A stretch of DNA of 64,000 bases from assembly GCA_026129745.1 (NCBI GenBank), contig JAHCHL010000013.1, positions 1-64,000 on the forward strand. The letters run 5' to 3'. This document shows, piece by piece, positions 41,216-48,448 of the stretch. This DNA comes from Fimbriimonadales bacterium (GTDB taxonomy: Bacteria > Armatimonadota > Fimbriimonadia > Fimbriimonadales > ATM1). Below the pieces are notes generated by a model, which did not search any database, had not been told where the DNA came from, and worked only from the letters and a program-made list of their open reading frames with translations. Position 1 is the first letter of the stretch, and each line of letters starts with the position of its first letter. The translations under genes were made by a program, and so were the position numbers.

Positions 41216-43438
41216 CTACTTAGCGAGAACCCACTTGACTTCGTCGATTCGCATTTGCCAGCCGAAGCTGAAGAGTGTGCCCGGGTCGAACATGGCGATT
41301 CGGGCTTTCATCTCTCGCGTCGACGGCTGAATAAATCGAGATGGATTGGAAGGAGTGACCTCAATTGATTGGAGGGTAGCACTCGCAGGGCGTGAATCAA
41401 CAGTCACCCAGCTATTGGCGACATAGTCGAATAGCTGAATCCGTTGAGTTACGCTCGTTGCCGGCGCCGCCGTAGTTGACGATCTCAGCCCAAAGGCAAT
41501 GCTGCTTGGATTCTCGATCGAAGCTGTTGCCTTAACTTCCACGTGCGCGGAAGGAGCGCCCAGAGCCACTGGCGGCGCTTCTTGGACGTTGTACGTCACC
41601 CCTTCCGCATCCTTGATGTCTTCAATCGTGCCTGCTCCATTGCCGAACAGCGTCTGGATGCTGCTTGGAAAGATGTGGCCCGCAAGCGGGCCTTGCACGT
41701 TGGCCCGGAGCCGGTACGGAACATTCCCTGGCTTGAACTGGCCGAGAACCATTTCTACTGGAGATCCAGCAGGTGGAACGTCGGCGTCGAACTCGAAATT
41801 GAAGACCGTCGAGTACTTCAGTGAATTGGCATTGGGATTTTGGGCGTGAGTCTGCGTAGACCATGTGACCATCCCATTTGCGTAAGTGCCGGTCCAATTG
41901 TTGCTAGGGTCTTGGTCAACGTCTCGAAAGGCGATGTTCGTGACGTTCGCTCCAGCAAGGATTGGTACGGAAAACTCTCGGATCTGTCGGTCCAAGTCAT
42001 GGACATAGAGCGCATATAGGTACCGGTAATTCCCGCCGCCCAAGTCTAGAACTCTACGTCCAACCCATACGTCTCCCTCGGTTCTGGGGGTCGCGATTTG
42101 CGCATTCGGGTCCCAAACCGTCAGAGCAGGAGCCCGAACGATGTTTGTAGTTGTCGAAAACGACCATTGTGTGCCGCTCCATGAAGCTGTCGCCTTTCTG
42201 TATCCAATCTGGTTGTATTTGTCAATGTCGTTTTTCAAGATGTAGTACGCCTCGTAATAGAACTCGGCGCCAGCGACATTGAGGTCTGCATCTCGAACTT
42301 CAAGTCGGTGCGAGACCGGGTCGTTTACAGAGCTGCTGCCGTTTCGTCTTACACAGTCATCGACATAGTTTGAAAACCATGATCCACGGCACTCCCAAGC
42401 TCCCGTGAACGGGTTGACCTCTCGGCGTTCGCCAAGGTATTGCCGATCGCCATTGTTGCCTGTGCCATATGTATCCGTACAGTTGATTCCAAGCTGGCCA
42501 CCGCCACCTGGGGGTTGCTGGCATGAACCGCACCCGGGCGAGTTGGTCGAAAGAAAGCCATGCTTGAGCCAGCTAAGACCGATGTGTTCGAATCTATTGT
42601 TGTGTACCCGGTAGAGATTCATGGCGATTACCGGGTGATCGACTAGCATTGGGGCCCGCCACTCAATCGGGAACGCGCCCACGTTGCACGAGGTTGTGCT
42701 CATGGAAAGGCCGTTTGTGCCGTTTGGATAGGTTCCCAGCCTACCAAGCGAAGTTAGACTCGCCATGGCGAACAGTTGGCAATCGACTGGATTCGGGTTG
42801 TCTTCACCTCCGCCTCCCCCATCGGTCAGAAACCTTGGTGGGTCGACGGTGCCAGAAAGCAACTCAAGATTCGCAGCGAGGCTAACTGTTCCAATTAACT
42901 GGCCAGCAAGATCTGGCCTACCAAGCACCCGTGCGGTGCCTTGGGTAATGATGGCATCTGCGAAGGCGATAATGAGCTGCCTTGAATAGGGGTTGAGCTC
43001 AACTTTCGCATGCCTTAGTTCGAAGCTGATGTTGCCAGAAGACAGGGTGAAACCCATATCCGCATCCGAGCCATTTGTGGCGAGGGACGGATTTGAGAAG
43101 TCCACGAATCGGCGATTGCCTTGGAAGGTAAATCCACCGCTTGTACGAACCACGCCACCTACGAAACGAACGATTCTGCCATTGTCAGCTTCGATGATGA
43201 GGTCTGATTTTCGGTTGACTGCCAGGCCGAAGGCTCGTTCCATCTCTATGCTCGGCTCTGCGGTGGCATTAATCTTTTCTACAGGAATGCCGATGTCTTG
43301 CATGAGGCTCCGCAAGAGGCTGATCCCAACGTCTCCGCCTTTGACTTGCCAGGTCTGCTGAGCTGAAGCGCCGGAAACTGATAAGGTGCCGAAGGCCAAA
43401 ACGGCCCCAACCCATGTTGCTCTCGAACACATATCCAC
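41216..43438 (-). CDS. Large secreted hypothetical protein
   Basis: A 740-residue protein with a signal peptide (WVGAVLAFGTLSVSGASAQ). The N-terminal ~200 residues contain beta strands and a FAMASLTSLGRLGTYPNGTN segment; the middle has several Cys-containing loops (SPGCGSCQQPPGGGGQLG, VDCQLFAMA) and many Asn, Gly and Thr. Near the C-terminus the strands QRIQLFDYVANSWVTVDSRP and MKARIAMFDPGTLFSFGWQM suggest a carbohydrate-binding or jelly-roll-like domain. No family recognised. It is preceded by a 108-base gap and followed by a hairpin terminator. Its neighbour upstream on the strand is the NapH-TPR gene. Confidence 0.7.
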   Translation of the reverse strand: MDMCSRATWVGAVLAFGTLSVSGASAQQTWQVKGGDVGISLLRSLMQDIGIPVEKINATAEPSIEMERAFGLAVNRKSDLIIEADNGRIVRFVGGVVRTSGGFTFQGNRRFVDFSNPSLATNGSDADMGFTLSSGNISFELRHAKVELNPYSRQLIIAFADAIITQGTARVLGRPDLAGQLIGTVSLAANLELLSGTVDPPRFLTDGGGGGEDNPNPVDCQLFAMASLTSLGRLGTYPNGTNGLSMSTTSCNVGAFPIEWRAPMLVDHPVIAMNLYRVHNNRFEHIGLSWLKHGFLSTNSPGCGSCQQPPGGGGQLGINCTDTYGTGNNGDRQYLGERREVNPFTGAWECRGSWFSNYVDDCVRRNGSSSVNDPVSHRLEVRDADLNVAGAEFYYEAYYILKNDIDKYNQIGYRKATASWSGTQWSFSTTTNIVRAPALTVWDPNAQIATPRTEGDVWVGRRVLDLGGGNYRYLYALYVHDLDRQIREFSVPILAGANVTNIAFRDVDQDPSNNWTGTYANGMVTWSTQTHAQNPNANSLKYSTVFNFEFDADVPPAGSPVEMVLGQFKPGNVPYRLRANVQGPLAGHIFPSSIQTLFGNGAGTIEDIKDAEGVTYNVQEAPPVALGAPSAHVEVKATASIENPSSIAFGLRSSTTAAPATSVTQRIQLFDYVANSWVTVDSRPASATLQSIEVTPSNPSRFIQPSTREMKARIAMFDPGTLFSFGWQMRIDEVKWVLAK

Positions 43439-43546
43439 GAATCTCCTTCCAAAAGGTTACAGACCGACCGAAGGACGGCCCGACCTATTGTGACGCAATT
43501 CCAGGCCAAATACGTTCAGAAACTGACAGATTAGTGCGAGCCAGTA

Positions 43547-45442
43547 TTATTGCGGTGCCACAAGATTCGGCACAAGTCGCCGGATGCGCGAGTAAATCTG
43601 ACTTGCGGTCTCCGAGTCTCCTCTGGCCATGTAGAGGAACGCCGTCGCATACCAAGTTTCAATATCCTCGGCAGGAGCCCGGACATTTTCTCTGATCAAG
43701 TCGTCGAGTTTCCCTGACATCGCAGCCGTTTGCGCCCAAAGCGCCAGGACTTGGCTGTCCATGGGTGCAGAAACTCTCGCTGAATCGGCAAATCCGAAAG
43801 CTGACTCGAACTTCTTTGCTTGAATCAGTTGAACTGCTGCGGCAAGTCTGGTTCCTTGCGCAATTTCACTTGGGTTCAACTTTAGGAGCAGGCTCTCAGC
43901 TTCGTCAACTCTGCCTTCCCCGTTGAGAGCAGATGTCAGTCCAAGTAGTCGCTGTGCGAACTTTGCATCGGTTGGGTCAGTCCGATCCAAAGCGAGTTCA
44001 AGTTGCTCTATTCCTAGCTTCGTTTCACCCGATGTAACTAGAGCTCTGCCGTACATAAATCGCAACTCTATGTCATCACCCCTCACAGAAAGCGCCCGAC
44101 GCAGGTGCTTTGCTGCCCGCTCACTATCGCCTTCAAACAGCAATAACGCTCCCAATCTCGACTCCCATTTTTCGACAAGGAATGGCGAAAGGCCCACTGC
44201 AATTCGATAGTGATTCAGGGCAGCAGAATGGTCACTTTGCGATTCTATCAACATTGCTTCATAAGCAGATTCACCTTCTCGAACGTGATACATTACGTAC
44301 GAAGCATAGGCAAGAAAGAAGATAAGGCAAGCGCTAAACAACATAAATGCCGCTCCACTTCGTTTGAACTTTCCGTTAGCCTTCAATTGCCATCTTTGCA
44401 ATCGTGCATTCTCATTGCGGGCCACACGTAAGGCAACCAAAAGGAGAAACGCGCAGATCGCCGATAGACCCAGTGCAAGCAAGAATGGTATTGCATCGTA
44501 AAGGCCGCGCAGAGAATACAGAGCAATGAGAAATGAAACCGCGACGAAACCTTCTTCTCCCAACGATAGGTCATACTTGCGTGGCTGCTTCTCAGCGCGC
44601 CTCTTGATGATTCCTGGTTTCCCGAATCCCCAATAGAGAGCTCCTTTCGGGCATACATCGACGCAATCCATACATTTCATGCAACCTGAGTCCACAACCA
44701 TTCCAAACTCGCGCACTTCATCATGCACACGCACATTCGAAGTGCATGTTGCCGTGCAATGCCCGCATCCATCGCAAGCGTCCGTTACTCGGATCTTTCC
44801 TGGCGCAATTGAATCGGCGTAATAGAAGATTCCGCCATAGGGACAGCCATAAGTACAGAAGCCCTTATTGCCAAGCAATACCACGATCAGAAATCCGCAA
44901 ACGGCGAACGTTAAGATTGCTATGCCGAATGTTGGGAATGTCGCCCAGAAGTCATCTGTCATGAAGTGTGCTACCCAACGGGGAGCCTTTTCACCAGACA
45001 TTGCGCGTGCGATCGAGGGCCAGGCGAACATGTAGAAAGCGGCAAACAGCGGAACAAACACAAGAAGTCGAGAGCGAAACGGCTTTGGACGAATGCCAAT
45101 CTTTCGCAACATCCATCCGCATAGATCTTGCAATGCTACGAGGTGGCAGCCCCATCCACAGAAGAATCGACCGAACACAAGCGTCGAAAGAATCAGAAGC
45201 GCGAACAGGACGAATCCTGCATTGACGTAGCCCAACTCCAGCGTTTGCATCGCTTCGCTCGGCTCCACGGGAGTCATCGTAGTGCCTGCAACTTTCCAAT
45301 GCACGATGTGAGCAGCAATGAGCACGTGTACGCCAATGAGTACCGCAGCCCGCCACTTCCCTCGCCTTGATGCTCTGGGCTTTGTTGGTTTCGGCCGCTG
45401 ATTGTGAATAAGCGGAAGCTGTCTGGTCAGTCGCCGGCTCAC
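43547..45442 (-). CDS. NapH-like membrane ferredoxin fused to TPR domain
   Basis: A 631-residue protein. The first ~330 residues form a NapH/CcoG-type membrane redox module: several helices, FCGWGCHLVALQD and GFCTYGCPYGGIF Cys pairs, and two [4Fe-4S] motifs, CDGCGHCTATC and CMKCMDCVDVCPKG. Two further membrane helices follow. From ~390 to the end are TPR-like repeats (HYRIAVGLSPFLVEKWESRL, AAKHLRRALSVRGDDIELRF, ETWYATAFLYMARGDSETAS). NapH proteins pass electrons from quinol to periplasmic partners; the TPR tail may dock one. No napAB or nosZ gene is here. The fusion is unusual. Confidence 0.85.
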   Translation of the reverse strand: MSRRLTRQLPLIHNQRPKPTKPRASRRGKWRAAVLIGVHVLIAAHIVHWKVAGTTMTPVEPSEAMQTLELGYVNAGFVLFALLILSTLVFGRFFCGWGCHLVALQDLCGWMLRKIGIRPKPFRSRLLVFVPLFAAFYMFAWPSIARAMSGEKAPRWVAHFMTDDFWATFPTFGIAILTFAVCGFLIVVLLGNKGFCTYGCPYGGIFYYADSIAPGKIRVTDACDGCGHCTATCTSNVRVHDEVREFGMVVDSGCMKCMDCVDVCPKGALYWGFGKPGIIKRRAEKQPRKYDLSLGEEGFVAVSFLIALYSLRGLYDAIPFLLALGLSAICAFLLLVALRVARNENARLQRWQLKANGKFKRSGAAFMLFSACLIFFLAYASYVMYHVREGESAYEAMLIESQSDHSAALNHYRIAVGLSPFLVEKWESRLGALLLFEGDSERAAKHLRRALSVRGDDIELRFMYGRALVTSGETKLGIEQLELALDRTDPTDAKFAQRLLGLTSALNGEGRVDEAESLLLKLNPSEIAQGTRLAAAVQLIQAKKFESAFGFADSARVSAPMDSQVLALWAQTAAMSGKLDDLIRENVRAPAEDIETWYATAFLYMARGDSETASQIYSRIRRLVPNLVAPQ

Positions 45443-45515
45443 GCAGACTATATTAACTCCAGATCCTCACTCAAGTCGCTGAATGTTGAATTATCGTAAC
45501 TGAGATCGTGATGAT

Positions 45516-46328
45516 TTAGGTCGGCTGGCCGATGGGGCCATATAGCTCTGGACGACGGGCACCCCAGAGATCCATCTCGTATTCGCCTTCTCGCCTGACA
45601 AGATGCTTGATTCTTGCCCGCTCCAGTTTGACTTCTTCAACGAGGATCGCTTCTTCCGTGTGATCAGCCGCTGCAAGGACCGCGCCACTGGGGCTGACGA
45701 TCTTGCTTCGCCCGACGAATGAAAAGCTGTTCTCTTCGCCCACTCGATTGGCCGCAGCCACGAAAATGTGGTTTTCAATGCACCGTGCGGGGCAGACAAC
45801 ATCGCTGGCCAGTTCAGCAGATTCGGGCCAGTTCGTTGGGACGGCGATGAGGTCCGCGCCTTTCAAAGAAAGCGTTCTTGTGCCTTCGGGGAATCTGATA
45901 TCAAAACAGATCTGGATTCCGACACGCCCAAACGGCAGATCGAATACCGGAAACGAGTCGCCGGCGTGCGCATACCGATCGAGGCCAATGTACGGGAGAT
46001 GCACTTTTCGATATTCACCGACAAGACCCGTGGGGCCAATCAGCGCTGCGGAATTGAACAGGTCTTCGCCTACTTTTTCAGCGAGGCCAACGATCGCGTA
46101 GCTCTTGGCTTCGCGACATGCGGCGACTACCTGTTGGACTGGCTTGTCGCTGAGAGAAATGGCTCCTTGGATCGCTTCGTCGTGACTTCTGAAGCAATAG
46201 CCAGTCAGGGCGCACTCAGGAAAGACGATCAGATCTGCCTTAGTGGCAGTAATTTGGTCGGCGATTCGTTCAGCGTTCGCGGTTGCGTCCGCGAACTTCG
46301 GAAGAAACTGTGAGACGGCTAGTTTCAT
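45516..46328 (-). CDS. Carbon-nitrogen hydrolase (nitrilase superfamily)
   Basis: A 270-residue protein with the catalytic triad E38 (VFPECALTGY), K108 (YRKVHLP) and C141 (VGIQICFDIRFPEG). An additional Glu near ~120 and a C-terminal region RARIKHLVRREGEYEMDLWG complete the fold. Such enzymes hydrolyse amides or carbamoyl groups; the substrate is unknown. It is 74 bases downstream of the NapH-TPR gene and 18 bases before accB on the same strand. Confidence 0.9.
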   Translation of the reverse strand: MKLAVSQFLPKFADATANAERIADQITATKADLIVFPECALTGYCFRSHDEAIQGAISLSDKPVQQVVAACREAKSYAIVGLAEKVGEDLFNSAALIGPTGLVGEYRKVHLPYIGLDRYAHAGDSFPVFDLPFGRVGIQICFDIRFPEGTRTLSLKGADLIAVPTNWPESAELASDVVCPARCIENHIFVAAANRVGEENSFSFVGRSKIVSPSGAVLAAADHTEEAILVEEVKLERARIKHLVRREGEYEMDLWGARRPELYGPIGQPT

Positions 46329-46346
46329 GTTGGGCTTGCCGAATGC

Positions 46347-46775
46347 TTACGGTTCGATAAGCAGGAGCGGCTCTCCTTCTTGCACGAGCTGACCGTCGGT
46401 GGCAAAGAACTTCCGAACGACCCCACCTACCGGGGATTCAACTTCGTTGAAGACTTTCATGGCTTCGATGACTCCAATGACATCTCCTCTCTCGATGCGC
46501 TGTCCTTCTTCTACGAAGGGAGGATCAGTCGGTAACGGCCTCCGATAGAACGTGCCCACCATAGGGCTGGGTATAGGCTCGCCTCTGGGAGCAGGCTCTT
46601 CATTCGCCGTGTCATTGCTAAGTTGCCGTGAGCTTGCGGATACCGATTTCTTGGGGTCTGACAGCTCGCGTCTAACTTCGATGACCTGGTCCCCTTCTTT
46701 CACTCGGATCGAAGTCAACCCGTGCTTCTCAAGGAGTTCGCCTAACTGTTCGACTTTCGACGCTAGGTCCGACAT
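46347..46775 (-). CDS. accB: Biotin carboxyl carrier protein of acetyl-CoA carboxylase
   Basis: A 142-residue carrier. The biotinyl domain shows PSPMVGTFYRRPLPTDPPFV and the biotin-attachment motif VIEAMKVFNEVESP with K107. The N-terminal ~60 residues include an EVRRELSD-like linker, as in AccB. Length is normal. accC is not adjacent; the nitrilase gene lies downstream and the tRNA-Arg lies just upstream on the same strand. Confidence 0.93.
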   Translation of the reverse strand: MSDLASKVEQLGELLEKHGLTSIRVKEGDQVIEVRRELSDPKKSVSASSRQLSNDTANEEPAPRGEPIPSPMVGTFYRRPLPTDPPFVEEGQRIERGDVIGVIEAMKVFNEVESPVGGVVRKFFATDGQLVQEGEPLLLIEP

Positions 46776-46786
46776 GGAAGGAATTA

Positions 46787-46862
46787 TGGCGCGGACGAAG
46801 GGACTCGAACCCCCAACCCCCAGTTCCGAAGACTGGTGCTCTATCCGTTGAGCTACGTCCGC
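46787..46862 (-). tRNA. tRNA-Arg (anticodon TCG)
   Basis: A complete cloverleaf: 7-bp acceptor stem GCGGACG/CGTCCGC, D-arm AGCTCAACGGATAGAGC, anticodon stem CCAGT/ACTGG with loop CTTCGGA giving TCG, T-loop GGTTCGAGTCC, discriminator G and an encoded CCA. It reads CGA. It is divergent from the tRNA-Pro gene 51 bases away. Confidence 0.93.
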
Positions 46863-46895
46863 GCGGGATTTCCATTCTACCGCCGCTGGGTCGGT

Positions 46896-46901
46896 TATAA
46901 T
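46896..46901 (+). promoter_or_regulatory. TATAAT -10 element ahead of tRNA-Pro
   Basis: A consensus TATAAT is centred about 15 bases upstream of the mature tRNA-Pro 5' end (46914). No strong -35 is seen at the expected 17-bp spacing. Confidence 0.5.
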
Positions 46902-46913
46902 TGCTCCCTACGT

Positions 46914-46991
46914 CGGGGCGTAGCGCAGTCTGGATAGCGCGCTTCCATGGGGTGGAAGAGGTCGCTGGTTCGAATCCAGTCGCCCCGACCA
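46914..46991 (+). tRNA. tRNA-Pro (anticodon GGG)
   Basis: Acceptor stem CGGGGCG/CGCCCCG, D-arm GCGCAGTCTGGATAGCGC, anticodon stem CTTCC/GGAAG with loop ATGGGGT giving GGG, T-arm GGTTCGAATCC, discriminator A and an encoded CCA. It reads CCC. The first T-stem pair is G-T. Confidence 0.9.
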
Positions 46992-47057
46992 TATATTTTG
47001 ATTTGGTCACAAGCTCTGCAAGGCGAATGATTAGACCTGTACGGTAGCCTAATCAGG

Positions 47058-48263
47058 TTAGCTTCGAACGAACAGCGCGCTCCCGATCAAAAGTTGCTTG
47101 GCGGAAACTACTCCAACAGGAACAATGACCGTCATACCTCGATGTTCCAGCACAACAAGAATTCCATCGATCACAAATCGGCCAGTTGAGTTGGAACCAG
47201 AGACCCAGTTGTCGCCAGACGCCACTTGACCCATTTCAAAGGTCCCATCTGAGTTGAAGATGTACTGCGTACCCATTGATCTCCACCGTCCAACGATTGC
47301 ACTCGTTGTGGGCAGCTTCAATTCACGAAAAACGGACTCGCCATGTTTGAAGAAGAGTCCAGATTCGTCAGAAGCAAAGGAGAACGCAGCGCGACGAGCT
47401 TCGTACCCAGTCGATTGCAGACTGAGGACTGAACCTGTGACGGAATAGGTCCCAACACCAGCGGGTGAGGTTCGGCGCTGAAGGTCCACATCGACAAGAT
47501 TTCCACCGCCCCAAACGGGATTTGTGCAGTAGACTCCGTTGGGCAAGAACGCGTACATAGTCGCCCTTGGGACCGAGCTCATGTAGTTGACTAGGTACCA
47601 CAATCCTTGCGGCTTGCCGTCCACTATCTCTGTCTTCGGAAGTGGTGTGCCGCGACCTGACGGACGCCAGTCCGGCATTCCAGGAAACTTTCCTGGCGTG
47701 TCGCCAGTGGGGGCCTTGCCAGCATTTGGATCGCGATTGGTCTGACCACCTGCACCGGGCTTTTCAGTCGGGGCCTTGAACTGTATCGATTCCAAGAGCT
47801 TTGTGATATCGCTTTCAAATTGTTCAACCAACTCTGGCGGATCCGCGACTACTACCAGGCTCAGGCGCTGGGAGCTTCCAAATACGACAGCAATGACCCG
47901 CAGATTTCGGCCCAGCTCTTCATCCTCAAGAACGAAGGCTTGCGCGAAAACCTTTCCGGCAGTGATATTAGAGGTTTCAATATCACCCTTGTAATGAACC
48001 TTGGCACCTTCTGTAATCTTCGCGACTTGCGCTCCAAATTGTTTTTCGTGAGAATCACTTGAGCTGTTTTCTGGCGGAAGCATCAAGACTATAAGTGCCT
48101 GGTTTGGCTTCAATTTCTCAGGAATTAGTATCTTCGAACCTTGTTCCTCAACCTCTTTCCAGCCAGTTGGAACTTTATACGAAACAGATTCGAACGGCGA
48201 TTGGATGTTGATTCCAGCCGCGCCGAATGCCAGAAACGATGCGATCAATGCAATCACGTTCAT
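47058..48263 (-). CDS. Secreted two-module protein (PsbP/Mog1-like plus lipocalin-like)
   Basis: A 401-residue protein with a signal peptide (NVIALIASFLAFGAAGIN). The N-terminal module has ESVSYKVPTGWKEVEEQGSK, the pattern of PsbP/Mog1-type folds; LRVIAVVFGSSQRLSLVVVA and VEQFESDITKLLESIQFKAP complete it. A Gly/Pro linker (APTGDTPGKFPGMPDWRPSG) leads to a beta-rich module with FLPNGVYCTNP, GTYSVTGSVLSLQSTGYEA and YIFNSDGTFEMGQV, a lipocalin-like DGTF/GxYxxxGxxL pattern also found in the 527-residue neighbour. No enzyme motif. It begins the 47-55 kb secreted island. Confidence 0.7.
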   Translation of the reverse strand: MNVIALIASFLAFGAAGINIQSPFESVSYKVPTGWKEVEEQGSKILIPEKLKPNQALIVLMLPPENSSSDSHEKQFGAQVAKITEGAKVHYKGDIETSNITAGKVFAQAFVLEDEELGRNLRVIAVVFGSSQRLSLVVVADPPELVEQFESDITKLLESIQFKAPTEKPGAGGQTNRDPNAGKAPTGDTPGKFPGMPDWRPSGRGTPLPKTEIVDGKPQGLWYLVNYMSSVPRATMYAFLPNGVYCTNPVWGGGNLVDVDLQRRTSPAGVGTYSVTGSVLSLQSTGYEARRAAFSFASDESGLFFKHGESVFRELKLPTTSAIVGRWRSMGTQYIFNSDGTFEMGQVASGDNWVSGSNSTGRFVIDGILVVLEHRGMTVIVPVGVVSAKQLLIGSALFVRS

Positions 48264-48448
48264 TATCCTTTGTTGATTTGCCTACCTGAGATCAAGAGTG
48301 CAGATGCCGTTTTCAAAGTGCTGATCCTTTTGATTCAACTCAGATTTGACCATTAGGCTCGTAGCTACAACGTGTCACACTCTATCCCTGTTGGCTAAAT
48401 CAACTGATTCGCTTTTAGATTGAGAGACTATTAGAGTTATGGCGCAAT

